Assembly: GCF_920987055.1 (NCBI RefSeq)
Contig: NZ_CAKLBX010000001.1
Coordinates: forward strand, 682,001 to 746,000
DNA from: Novosphingobium sp. CECT 9465
GTDB taxonomy: Bacteria > Pseudomonadota > Alphaproteobacteria > Sphingomonadales > Sphingomonadaceae
Length of the DNA: 64,000 nt
Reading direction: 5' to 3'
Each line of letters begins with the position of its first letter. Position 1 is the stretch's first letter. The position numbers and the translations under genes were made by a program. The notes below the pieces were generated by a model, which saw only the letters and a list, made by a program, of their open reading frames with translations, was not told the DNA's origin and did no database searches. Below are positions 1 to 8,523 of this stretch, in pieces.

Positions 1-855
1 TGGCTCGATACGACCATAGGCTTCCTCTTCACCATCGGCATGACGCTACAGGCCGCAATCTGGGCGCGTGAACTGGTGCTGGGCGTGGTCGAACACAGGG
101 CAGGCGGTGCACAGCATGCCAATGGCGCGCTGACATCCGCGCTGGGTATCATCCGCGCGCTGGTGACATTCCTTGTCTTCGCCATCGCGCTGGTTCTGAT
201 CCTCGGCAATCTGGGCGTCAATGTCGCCGGTCTGGTCGCGGGTCTGGGTATCGGCGGCATCGCAATCGGTCTTGCCGCCCAAGGCATCTTTTCCGACCTC
301 TTTGCAGGAGTATCGATCCTGTTCGACCGGCCGTTCAAGGTGGGCGACAACATCGGTTGGGGAGAGAACCTCGGCACGGTGGAGCGGATCGGCATGCGGA
401 CCACGCGCGTCCGGCTTTTTACCGGAGAATTGCTGATAATTTCGAACAAGAACCTGCTCGACAGGGAAATCCGCAATGTGACCGTGCGCGATCACATTCG
501 CCTGTCGTTCATCTTGGGCGTGACTTACGAGACGCCTCCCGAAACGCTGGCGCGCATTCCGGCGATGCTGCGCGAGATGGGCGAGGCGGAAAATGCCAAA
601 GTTGCAAGGGCCGGGTTCGAAGCCTTTGGCGCAAGCTCGCTGGATTTTTCATTCATCATCGATGTGCCGGGATCCGACTGGAACATCGCTCATCCCACCC
701 GCGATCGCCTGTTGGTAGCGATCATGCAGCGTTTTGGGGCGGAAGGAATCAGCCTGGCCTATCCTACCCAGACATCCTACACCGCAGCGCCCGATGGTAC
801 GCTGGTCATGCCCTATCCCGATGTCAGCGCTATTGCTGACAGCATGAAAGTATGA
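1..855 (+). CDS. Mechanosensitive ion channel, MscS family (5' end outside window)
   Basis: The reading frame is open from the first base, so the start lies upstream; about 284 residues are visible. A hydrophobic helix is followed by a Gly/Ala-rich pore-lining segment (GLGIGGIAIGLAAQGIF) and then FAGVSILFDRPFKVGDNI. This TM3-to-beta-domain junction is the signature of small-conductance mechanosensitive channels (MscS). The remainder fits the cytoplasmic vestibule domain. Proteins of this family open under membrane tension to release solutes during hypo-osmotic shock. The gene converges on the DJ-1/PfpI gene, and a strong hairpin separates them. The family is secure; the number of N-terminal helices and the ion preference cannot be judged. 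Confidence 0.9.
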   Translation, partial: WLDTTIGFLFTIGMTLQAAIWARELVLGVVEHRAGGAQHANGALTSALGIIRALVTFLVFAIALVLILGNLGVNVAGLVAGLGIGGIAIGLAAQGIFSDLFAGVSILFDRPFKVGDNIGWGENLGTVERIGMRTTRVRLFTGELLIISNKNLLDREIRNVTVRDHIRLSFILGVTYETPPETLARIPAMLREMGEAENAKVARAGFEAFGASSLDFSFIIDVPGSDWNIAHPTRDRLLVAIMQRFGAEGISLAYPTQTSYTAAPDGTLVMPYPDVSAIADSMKV

Positions 856-868
856 TGCTCGCCGCAAA

Positions 869-904
869 CCCGCGCCGCTTTCTCATGTAAGAAAGCGGCG
901 CGGG
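869..904. terminator. Bidirectional hairpin terminator between convergent genes
   Basis: Perfect 15-bp inverted repeat (arms 869-883 and 890-904) with a 6-base loop, rich in GC at the base and ending in CTTTCT/AGAAAG at the top. It lies between the stop of the MscS gene and the stop of the DJ-1/PfpI gene, which point toward each other, so it probably serves both. There is no long T-run on either side. Confidence 0.7.
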
Positions 905-923
905 ACCAATCAATCGGCGCCAA

Positions 924-1448
924 TCAATCGGTCAGCGCATCGATCAGTGCTTTTGAAAATGCGGGAATGTCATCAGGATTGCGGCTGGTGATGAAATTGC
1001 CATCGATGGCCACCTCTTCATCGACCACGTCAGCGCCCGCGTTTGCAAGATCGGTGCGGATCGAAGGCCATCCGGTTACGGTGCGTCCGTCAAGAATATC
1101 GGCTTCGGCCAGAAGCCACGGGGCGTGGCAGATCGCGGCGATGGTCTTGCCCGCATCGTCGAAATCGTTGACGAGGTCGATGGCATCGTCATCCATCCGC
1201 AGGATATCGGGGTTCATCTGGCCGCCGGGCAGAAGCAGCGCGTCAAAGTCGTCAGCCGAAACTTCGTCGAGCGTCATCTCTACCGCCACCGCATCGCCCC
1301 AGTTCTTGTCCTTCCAGCCGGTGATCGATCCGGGCTTGAGGCTGGCTACGACCGTTTCGAAGCCTGCATCTTCCAATGCCTTCTTCGGTTCCATCAGTTC
1401 GGATTGTTCAAAGCCATCGGCCGCGAGGATGAGGACGCGTTTGGTCAT
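924..1448 (-). CDS. DJ-1/PfpI family protein (class I glutamine amidotransferase-like)
   Basis: 174 residues, a usual length for bacterial PfpI/YhbO-type proteins. The N-terminus has the Rossmann-like strand RVLILAADGFEQSE, which supplies the conserved acidic residue near the active site. The nucleophile elbow AAICHAPWLLAEA contains the reactive cysteine followed by the His-Ala-Pro of the PfpI group. Members act as stress-related proteases, glyoxalase III or deglycase-like enzymes; which one applies here cannot be told from sequence. It is a single cytoplasmic gene with no signal peptide, read toward the MscS gene and away from parC. Confidence 0.88.
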   Translation of the reverse strand: MTKRVLILAADGFEQSELMEPKKALEDAGFETVVASLKPGSITGWKDKNWGDAVAVEMTLDEVSADDFDALLLPGGQMNPDILRMDDDAIDLVNDFDDAGKTIAAICHAPWLLAEADILDGRTVTGWPSIRTDLANAGADVVDEEVAIDGNFITSRNPDDIPAFSKALIDALTD

Positions 1449-1587
1449 GGGGATTCTCCGGGGGAAAAGGATTGTCTACCAACCGGGGCAGACAGTTCTC
1501 TTACAATTGATCGCCGATAGGGTTGTTCCCCGGCTTTTGTTCAGCGGCCTTTCGTAAAAGCTATCCGATTGCTAAACCAGCGGTGCC

Positions 1588-3876
1588 ATGGCGATCACCA
1601 CAGACAACGAACCCGATCCGTTTGACGCAATCGTCGACGCGCCTTTCGATTCCGCGCTGTCGGAGCGCTATCTCGTCTATGCGATGTCGACGATCACGGC
1701 CCGCTCGCTGCCCGATCTGCGCGATGGGCTGAAGCCGGTGCACCGCCGCCTGTTGTGGGCGATGCGGCAACTGAAGCTGGATGCGACCGGCGCATTCAAG
1801 AAATCGGCGCGCGTGGTGGGCGACGTGATCGGCAAGTATCACCCGCACGGCGATGCCTCGGTCTATGACGCGATGGTCCGGCTGGCGCAGGATTTCGCGC
1901 TGCGTTATCCGCTGGTCGAGGGGCAGGGCAACTTCGGCAATATCGATGGCGATAATGCCGCCGCCTATCGCTATACCGAAGCGCGCCTGACGCGGACCGC
2001 GATGCGGCTGATGGCCGGGCTGGAAGACGGCACGGTCGATTTCCAGCCGACCTACAATGGCGAAGAGGAAGAGCCGGAAATCTTTCCGGGGCTGTTCCCA
2101 AATCTGCTCGCCAATGGCTCCAGCGGCATCGCCGTGGGCATGGCCACGAACATTCCGAGCCACAACGTGGCCGAGATCGTGGACGCCACGTTGCTGCTGA
2201 TCGACAATCCGGCGGTCGAGCACGAACAGTTGATGCAGGTGTTTCACGGGCCTGATTTCGCGACCGGCGGCGTGGTGGTGGATAACCCTGCGGCGATTTC
2301 GGCCGCCTATGCCAGCGGACGCGGGGCGATCCGGGTGCGGGCGCGCTTTTCCACCGGGCGCGATGAGGCGGGCAAATGGGAAGAGACGGGGATCGAGCGG
2401 CTGGGCAGCGGCCAGTGGCAACTGGTCATCTCGGAAATCCCCTATCAGGTGCAGAAAGGCAAGCTGATAGAGCAGATCGCGCAGCTCATTGCCGACAAGA
2501 AGCTGCCGATCCTTGAAGACGTGCGCGATGAATCCGACGAACAGATCCGGCTGGTGCTGGTGCCCAAGAGCCGCAATGTAGACCCGGATCTGCTCAAGGA
2601 ATCGCTCTACCGGCTGACTGATCTTGAAAATCGCTTCGGGCTGAACCTCAATGTGCTGGATGCACGGCGCACGCCGGGCGTTCTGGGGCTGAAGCTGCTG
2701 CTCCAGGAATGGGTGATCAGCCAGATCGACATTCTGCTGCGCCGTTCGCGGCACCGGCTGGAGAAAATCGCCGCGCGCCTGGAACTGGTCGGCGGCTATA
2801 TCATCGCCTACCTCAACCTTGACCGGATCATCGAGATCATCCGCACCGAGGATGAGCCTAAGCCGGTGATGATGGCCGAATTCGATCTGACCGACCGTCA
2901 GGCCGAGGCGATTCTCAACATGCGGCTGCGCAGTTTGCGCAAGCTGGAGGAAATGGAGCTGCGCAAGGAGCAGGCCGATCTGATTGCCGAACAGGAAGAG
3001 CTGCAAAAGCTGCTCGACAGCCCGGCCAAGCAGCGCACCCGCCTCAAGCGTGACCTCAATGCATTGCGCAAGGAATATGCCGAGACCACGCTGCTGGGCC
3101 GCCGTCGCACGACGATTGCAGAGGCCGCGCGGACCCGCGAATTCAACATGGACGCCATGATCGAGAAGGAGCCGCTAACGGTGATCCTTTCGGCCAAGGG
3201 ATGGATCAGGGCGGCCAAGGGGCATTTGCCATTGGACGGCGATTTCAAGTTCAAGGAAGGCGATGGCCCCGCCCATGCCTTCCACTGCCAGACCACCGAC
3301 AAACTGCTGGTGGCGGTGGACAACGGGCGGTTCTACACGCTTGGCGCCGATAAACTCCCCGGCGCGCGCGGCTTTGGCGAACCCATCAGGACGATGGTAG
3401 ACATCGATTCCGAGGCGCAGATCGTCAGCGTGGTGGTCTACAAGCCCAAGGGGCAACTGCTGCTGGCGGCCAATACCGGGCGTGGCTTTGCGGCAGAGAT
3501 GGACGAACTGCTCGCCGAAACGCGCAAAGGGCGCGGCGTGGTTTCAACCAAGCCTGGCGTGAAGCTGGTGGTAGTGCGCGAAATCGCTGCGGAACACGAT
3601 CACGTCGCGGTGATCGGCGACAACCGCAAGCTGGTAATCTTCGGCCTGTCCGAAGTGCCAATCCTCGCCAAAGGGCAAGGGGTGACGCTGCAACGCTACA
3701 AGGACGGCGGCATGGCCGATGTGATCACGCTGAAGCTGGAAGATGGCCTTTCGTGGACAATGGGCGGCGAATCCGGGCGCACGCGGACCGAGAAGGACTT
3801 GCTGCCGTGGAAGGTCGCGCGCGGGGCGGCTGGGCGGTTGCCGCCGAACGGGTTCCCGCGGGATAACAAGTTTTGA
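1588..3876 (+). CDS. parC: DNA topoisomerase IV subunit A
   Basis: 762 residues. ParC pairs with ParE to unlink replicated chromosomes, cutting and passing duplex DNA in the cytoplasm. The N-terminal breakage-reunion domain carries [28 protein letters not shown], the quinolone-region motif [14 protein letters not shown] (around residues 83-96) and the catalytic tyrosine in AYRYTEARL (about Tyr129). The C-terminal third is a beta-pinwheel-like region without the GyrA box (QRRGGKG), which favours ParC over GyrA, and the length also fits ParC. The residue matching E. coli Ser80 is alanine. The ATG at 1588 gives the family's usual N-terminus. The neighbours are unrelated. Confidence 0.93.
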   Translation: MAITTDNEPDPFDAIVDAPFDSALSERYLVYAMSTITARSLPDLRDGLKPVHRRLLWAMRQLKLDATGAFKKSARVVGDVIGKYHPHGDASVYDAMVRLAQDFALRYPLVEGQGNFGNIDGDNAAAYRYTEARLTRTAMRLMAGLEDGTVDFQPTYNGEEEEPEIFPGLFPNLLANGSSGIAVGMATNIPSHNVAEIVDATLLLIDNPAVEHEQLMQVFHGPDFATGGVVVDNPAAISAAYASGRGAIRVRARFSTGRDEAGKWEETGIERLGSGQWQLVISEIPYQVQKGKLIEQIAQLIADKKLPILEDVRDESDEQIRLVLVPKSRNVDPDLLKESLYRLTDLENRFGLNLNVLDARRTPGVLGLKLLLQEWVISQIDILLRRSRHRLEKIAARLELVGGYIIAYLNLDRIIEIIRTEDEPKPVMMAEFDLTDRQAEAILNMRLRSLRKLEEMELRKEQADLIAEQEELQKLLDSPAKQRTRLKRDLNALRKEYAETTLLGRRRTTIAEAARTREFNMDAMIEKEPLTVILSAKGWIRAAKGHLPLDGDFKFKEGDGPAHAFHCQTTDKLLVAVDNGRFYTLGADKLPGARGFGEPIRTMVDIDSEAQIVSVVVYKPKGQLLLAANTGRGFAAEMDELLAETRKGRGVVSTKPGVKLVVVREIAAEHDHVAVIGDNRKLVIFGLSEVPILAKGQGVTLQRYKDGGMADVITLKLEDGLSWTMGGESGRTRTEKDLLPWKVARGAAGRLPPNGFPRDNKF

Positions 3877-3944
3877 CGGTGGCGGTTCTTCGAAAACCTG
3901 ACGTTCCGGATACGACGCCAAAGGCGACGTCCGTCTCTCGTGCA

Positions 3945-4387
3945 CTATCGCTTGGTTTCAACAACAGTTTGGTCTGGGTCGTAAGACTCAGAAGGCTGGC
4001 CGTCGAAAAGCACGTCGCCGCGCATCCACCATTTCCCCGCACCTTCAGCGCACATGCCGTAGGTGCAATCGAGGTTGTTCGACACCATGTGGCGCAATCG
4101 CTCGACTGCCGCACAATCCACGTTCGGGCCGAACCTGATGTGTGTAACCGGTAGAGGGTTCAGGCTGCTGGTATGCTGAACGTCGATTGGGGGATCGGCC
4201 TGCCATTCCACTCGATGCGGTCCGCCTGCGGGACGTCAATTACGTTCAACACCAAAAGGGTGCTTCGGCCTTGCCGCGGTGTGATCCAGCCGTCGGGAGG
4301 AGCAGCACACCCTTCAGCATAGGTCCTCGCATTGCCGCAGCCTGCGAGCAGAAAAGCCAGACTTGCGAACATGGCTGCGATCTTCAT
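3945..4387 (-). pseudogene. Small lipoprotein gene broken by a frameshift
   Basis: Two overlapping minus-strand frames look like halves of one protein. The first (from ATG 4387) has a signal peptide with lipobox LLAGC and runs through DRIEWNGRPIPQS to a stop at 4160-4162. The second frame, open over the same bases, continues as LNPLPVTHIRFGPNVDCAAV and on to a stop at 3945. A single-base indel around 4160-4190 would join them into a protein of about 145 residues. The WNGRPI followed by PxxxIRFGPNVDCAAVERL pattern recalls ExbD/TolR-type periplasmic domains, but this is weak. It may be a true pseudogene or a sequencing error. Confidence 0.5.
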
Positions 4388-4487
4388 TGGTTCAGCTTAG
4401 ATTACAGGCTTCCAGAAACAACTCGAATGTCGCAAATCCACCCAATTTCCGTCATTCGACACCTAAGGCTCCAACCTCAAAACCTGC

Positions 4488-4578
4488 CGTCACCCTGAGC
4501 TTGTCTCAGGGTCTATCTCTCCCCACGCACTGCCGTTTGAGGTTGCACGTTGGATGCTGAAACGAGTTCAGCATGACG
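4488..4578. repeat. Dispersed two-hairpin repeat, family A, copy 1
   Basis: About 91 bp bounded by CGTCA and TGACG. The left half folds as ACCCTGAG-cttgt-CTCAGGGT and the right half as ATGCTGAAacgagTTCAGCAT. The same architecture recurs at 38204-38293 and 42287-42377. It resembles REP/BIME-type elements made of two inverted REP units. Confidence 0.8.
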
Positions 4579-4627
4579 TTTGGTGGGAAGTGATCGAGAG
4601 CCTATTCAACTGTGCCCCCTCCTAGCG

Positions 4628-4691
4628 CCGTTCGTGTCGAGCGAAGTCGAGACACTGCGCACTGTGTCTCGACTTCGCTCGACACGAACGG
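4628..4691. repeat. Perfect 28-bp hairpin palindrome (REP-like)
   Basis: Arms 4628-4655 and 4664-4691 are exact reverse complements with an 8-base loop; the core is TCGAGCGAAGTCGAGACAC. It lies immediately 3' of the dsbD-like gene, so it could also end that transcript, though there is no U-run. Elements with this core are common between genes in sphingomonads. Confidence 0.85.
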
Positions 4692-4695
4692 GGCT

Positions 4696-6729
4696 TCAGG
4701 AGTTTGGCAATCCTGCCAGCATGTCGGGCGTCAGCACTTGCGGCAATTGGCGGGCGTCACCGCCTGCTGGATACCACAGGTAAAGCGGCACCCCCGCAGC
4801 ACCTTGGGCGGTGAGGAATTTGGTGATGGCGGGATCGCGGCGGGTCCAATCGCCCACCAGCACGACGACGCCTGCTTTTTCAAATGCGGCGCGGGTGCTT
4901 TCGCGCTCGATCGAGGTGCTTTCGTTCACTTTGCACGAGAGGCACCAGTCGGCGGTGAAATAGGCGAAGACGGGTTTACCGGACTTGCGCGCCTCGGCCA
5001 ATGCGGCTTCGCTGAACGGCTTGGCGGCGAGGAGGCCGCTGCTTTCCGCAACGCTGGCGGTGGCGAGGCGCGGCGCTCCGACGAAGGCGATTGCGGCAAG
5101 CACAAGCGTTGCGGGCGCGACCCAGCGGGCGACGGCGTGGCCTTGGCGTTGGCCTCTTCCGGCGAAGGCCAGCACGACAATGAACGCAGCGGAGAGCGCC
5201 ACGGCGGCGGCGGCGAATGTCTCACCGCCCAGGCGCCACGCCAGCCAGCCCAGCGCCAGAACGGTCAGCGCCATCGGCACGGCCATGATCCGGCGGAAGC
5301 GGTCCATCCACGCGCCGGGCTTGGGCAACAGACGGCGCAGCGCGGGGATAAAGCCGAGCAGCAGGAACGGCAGCGCCAGGCCAAGGCCCAGCGCCGCAAA
5401 CACGCCGAGCGCCGCCCACCATGGCAGCACCAGCGCCGCGCCCATCGCGGCGGCCATGAACGGGCCGGTGCAGGGCGTGGCGACGAAGGCGGCGAGCAAC
5501 CCGGTGCCGAATGCACCCGATGATCCCGCGCCCCGCTCTATCGACAGGCCGGGAAGTTCGAACAGTCCGGCGAAGTTTGCGGTGATCGCCACGGCCAGCA
5601 GCAGCAGCACCGCGACCACGCCGGGCTCCTGCAACTGGAATGCCCAGCCTACTTGTTCGCCGCCCGCGCGCAGGGCCAGCATCACCCCGCCCAAGGCAAG
5701 GCAGGCGAGGACCACGCCGCCGGTATAGGCCAGCCCTTCGGCCTTGGCGTTGTGCGAATTGCCGCGCGCCAGCGCCAGCGCCTTGAGGCTGAGGATGGGA
5801 AACACGCAGGGCATGATGTTCAGCACCAGCCCGCCCAGAAATGCGCCAATCAGCGCGAGGGCAAGCGCAGAGGCGGTGAATGCCGCCCCGCCCACTTCAT
5901 CGCCGCCTTCGGGCACGGCACCGGGCACGGTGGCAAAGGCGATGCCGCCCGCGTCCCTGCCCATGGCCAGAACGCCTTCGACTTTTGCGGGTGAAGCGGG
6001 AGATTTGCCCAGCGGGACTTCGACGACCAACGTATCGCCATTGCGAAAGAATCGCTGCGGTGCGGCGTAATCAGCCAATCGCTCGGTCGAGAGAAACAGG
6101 TGCGGCGCGTCGAGCGGGGCGCTGGCAGGAAAGGGGAGCGCGAGGCGCAAGACCTTGGGACCAAAGGCGAAAGTGCCGTTGCGGTCCAGCGGCGCGGGCA
6201 TGGCGGCCCGCCAGCCTTCGAAACGCGCGTCCTTTGCCCCGCTGCCGATGGTGACCGCCCCGCTAAGCTCCGCGCGTTCTGGTACGCAGATCGCTTCGGT
6301 GCAGACCAGCCACTGCGCTTTGACGCGGATGGGCAGAAGGGTGCCGGGGCGGGCATCGGCGGGAACTGTCAAGGGCACGAGCACGGCATAATCGTGTTCG
6401 TACACATGATTCATCAGGCCCTGGATCAGCAGGGTCTGGGGGACCGGGAACTGCATGGGTCCGGCGCTGGCCCCATCCGGCAGCGACCAGTCGAGCGTCA
6501 GCCCATAGCCCGCATCGCCGGGATTGGACCAATAGCCGTGCCACCCCGTTTCTGGTTGCATCAGCAGCGCGAGCGTGACCGTGCCGCCCGGCTCGACCGG
6601 ACCTTCGGCCAGCAGCGAGGCGCGCATGTGATTGGGCGCCGCGGATAAAGGCGCGGTGCCGAGGCTGAGCGATAGCCACAACAGCGTCACAAACATCGCT
6701 ATGGTGCGCAGTGTCGGCAGGTTCGGCAT
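4696..6729 (-). CDS. dsbD: DsbD-like thiol:disulfide interchange protein
   Basis: 677 residues from ATG 6729, chosen because it gives a clean signal peptide (TIAMFVTLLWLSLSLG...LSAAP); the frame runs open far upstream into the divergent gene. Order: periplasmic N-terminal DsbD-alpha-like domain (to about residue 280), a polytopic membrane core that starts with LNIMPCVFPILSLKALALA and contains FVATPCTGPFM, then a C-terminal thioredoxin domain with FTADWCLSCKVNE (CxxC near residue 595). DsbD passes electrons from cytoplasmic thioredoxin across the inner membrane to periplasmic reductases. Both membrane cysteines and the CxxC are present, so it should be active. It is divergent from the phosphatase gene, with the two 5' ends about 120 bp apart. 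Confidence 0.9.
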   Translation of the reverse strand: MPNLPTLRTIAMFVTLLWLSLSLGTAPLSAAPNHMRASLLAEGPVEPGGTVTLALLMQPETGWHGYWSNPGDAGYGLTLDWSLPDGASAGPMQFPVPQTLLIQGLMNHVYEHDYAVLVPLTVPADARPGTLLPIRVKAQWLVCTEAICVPERAELSGAVTIGSGAKDARFEGWRAAMPAPLDRNGTFAFGPKVLRLALPFPASAPLDAPHLFLSTERLADYAAPQRFFRNGDTLVVEVPLGKSPASPAKVEGVLAMGRDAGGIAFATVPGAVPEGGDEVGGAAFTASALALALIGAFLGGLVLNIMPCVFPILSLKALALARGNSHNAKAEGLAYTGGVVLACLALGGVMLALRAGGEQVGWAFQLQEPGVVAVLLLLAVAITANFAGLFELPGLSIERGAGSSGAFGTGLLAAFVATPCTGPFMAAAMGAALVLPWWAALGVFAALGLGLALPFLLLGFIPALRRLLPKPGAWMDRFRRIMAVPMALTVLALGWLAWRLGGETFAAAAVALSAAFIVVLAFAGRGQRQGHAVARWVAPATLVLAAIAFVGAPRLATASVAESSGLLAAKPFSEAALAEARKSGKPVFAYFTADWCLSCKVNESTSIERESTRAAFEKAGVVVLVGDWTRRDPAITKFLTAQGAAGVPLYLWYPAGGDARQLPQVLTPDMLAGLPNS

Positions 6730-6849
6730 CGTGATCCAAAACGGCCCTTGAACCGGAACGCCGCCGGGGCCATGCGTAGCGCTCTTCGGGCGTCCTACGA
6801 TTGGCCTTCTCCCGTGTCCAGTGCGTGTGCCCCAAGGAGTATGTCCTGC

Positions 6850-8523
6850 GTGATTAGATTTGCCCGCAAAGCCGCCGTCCTGTTTGCCGCCGCCGCGCTG
6901 CCGATCGTGCCTGCCATGGCGCAGGAGGCTGTGCCCGCCGTTTCGCAGAAGCTGCCCGCCAATGCGCCGCGACTCGTCGTGGCCATCGCGATCGACCAGT
7001 TCTCGTCCGATCTCTTTGCCCAGTATCGCCAGCGCTTTACCGGCGGCCTTGCACGGTTGACGACAGGCGCGGTGTTCCCGGCAGGATATCAGAGCCATGC
7101 CGCGACCGAGACCTGCCCAGGTCACTCGACGATCCTGACCGGCAACCGACCCGCACACACCGGGATCATCGCCAATTCGTGGATCGACCAGTCGGTCACC
7201 GTCGGGCCAAAGGTGGTCTATTGCGCCGAGGACGTTTCGAAGCGGAAGGCCGGATCGAAGGACTACGTGGCCTCGGTCGATCATCTGCTGGTGCCGACGC
7301 TGGGCGAATGGCTGAAGCAGGCCAATCCGGCAGCGCGCAACATTGCCGTTTCCGGCAAGGATCGCGGCGCGCTGATGATGGGCGGGCACGAAATCGATCA
7401 GGTGTACTGGTGGAAGGGCAAGGGCTTTGCCACGCTGGAAGAGCGAGACCTGGGGGCCACTGCCATCGCGCAGAACGGCGAGATCGCAGCGACGCTCGCC
7501 AAGGGCGCGCCCGCGTTTGCACTGCCTGCGTGGTGCGCGCGCAATGATCGGGCGGTTACGGCGGGCGAGGCAACGGTTGGAACCGGACGCTTTGCGCTGA
7601 AGGCTGGCAACGCCGATGGTTTCCGCGCGTCGCCCCGGCTGGATCGGGCCACGCTCGATCTGGCGATAAAACTGTTGGACGAGGAGAAGCTGGGCAAGGA
7701 TGCCGTGCCCGATGTGCTTTCGGTCAGCCTTTCGGCAACCGACTATGTCGGGCACAGTACCGGCACCGAGGGCGCCGAAATGTGCATCCAGTTGACGCAG
7801 CTCGATATGGCGCTCGGTGATTTCTTCGCCAGCCTGGACAAGCGCGGCATCGATTATGCGGTGGTGCTGACCGCCGACCATGGCGGGTTCGACCTGCCCG
7901 AACGCCTGCATGAACAGGCGCTGGAAACATCGTCGCGGGTAGGTGCCGATGTTTCGCCGGAGGCGCTTTCGGCGGCACTGGGCAAGGCCTACGCCGTGGC
8001 CGCCAAGGGACTGGTCCTGTCTGACGGCGCATCGGGCGATTACTGGCTGCGCAAGGACATCGCGCCGGGCCTAAAGGGCAAGATGGTGGATGATGCCAAG
8101 GCCATCCTGATGGCCAATGCGCAAGTCGAGGCCGTGCTGTCCGCCGCCGAAATCGCGGCCACTCCGATGCCGGGCGGATCGCCGGAAACCTGGACTTTGG
8201 CCGAACGGGCGCGCGCTTCGTACAATCCGCTGCATTCGGGCGATTTCGTGGTGTTCCTCAAACGCGGTGTCGTGCCGATCCCGGTCCCGCGCGCGGGCTA
8301 TGTGGCAACCCATGGCAGCCCGTGGGATTATGATCGCCGGGTGCCGATCCTGTTCTGGCGCAAGGGCATGACCGGGTTCGAACAGCCGAGCGGCGTGGAA
8401 ACGGTGGACATCGCGCCCAGCCTTGCCGCACTCGTCGGGCTGAAAGTGCCCGAAGGATCGTTTGACGGGCGCTGCCTCGATCTCGATGGTGGGCCGGGCA
8501 ATACTTGTGGAGCCGCGAAATGA
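6850..8523 (+). CDS. Secreted alkaline phosphatase, PhoK/PafA type
   Basis: About 557 residues. AAGGAG at 6834-6839 sits ten bases before GTG 6850 but only one base before ATG 6841, so GTG is preferred. A signal peptide ends ...VPAMAQE. The motifs match the PafA/PhoK branch of the alkaline phosphatase superfamily: metal ligand in AIAIDQF, threonine nucleophile in TETCPGHST, the Lys/Arg pair in SGKDRGALMMGG, metal ligands DYVGHSTG and TADHGG, and the late His in VATHGSPWDYD. It hydrolyses phosphate monoesters in the periplasm or outside the cell, using zinc and possibly calcium. The stop overlaps the next start (ATGA), indicating co-transcription with the hydroxylase. Phosphate control is likely from the family, but no Pho box was identified. 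Confidence 0.88.
   Translation: MIRFARKAAVLFAAAALPIVPAMAQEAVPAVSQKLPANAPRLVVAIAIDQFSSDLFAQYRQRFTGGLARLTTGAVFPAGYQSHAATETCPGHSTILTGNRPAHTGIIANSWIDQSVTVGPKVVYCAEDVSKRKAGSKDYVASVDHLLVPTLGEWLKQANPAARNIAVSGKDRGALMMGGHEIDQVYWWKGKGFATLEERDLGATAIAQNGEIAATLAKGAPAFALPAWCARNDRAVTAGEATVGTGRFALKAGNADGFRASPRLDRATLDLAIKLLDEEKLGKDAVPDVLSVSLSATDYVGHSTGTEGAEMCIQLTQLDMALGDFFASLDKRGIDYAVVLTADHGGFDLPERLHEQALETSSRVGADVSPEALSAALGKAYAVAAKGLVLSDGASGDYWLRKDIAPGLKGKMVDDAKAILMANAQVEAVLSAAEIAATPMPGGSPETWTLAERARASYNPLHSGDFVVFLKRGVVPIPVPRAGYVATHGSPWDYDRRVPILFWRKGMTGFEQPSGVETVDIAPSLAALVGLKVPEGSFDGRCLDLDGGPGNTCGAAK

Larger units (their letters stand above)
4388..4695. other. Intergenic stretch filled with palindromic repeats
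   Basis: About 300 bases between the broken lipoprotein gene (start 4387, minus) and the stop of the dsbD-like gene (4696). It holds one roughly 90-bp two-hairpin repeat (4488-4578) and one long perfect hairpin (4628-4691), both listed separately. I see no credible coding region; the plus-strand open frames here run through the palindromes. Confidence 0.7.

Noticed and set aside
1561..3006. 481-codon minus-strand open frame opposite parC
   Set aside because: His/Gln/Arg-rich low-complexity translation typical of a GC-rich shadow frame; parC is well supported on the other strand.
4612..5523. 303-codon plus-strand open frame opposite the dsbD-like gene
   Set aside because: It starts inside the palindromic repeat and its translation has no recognisable fold.
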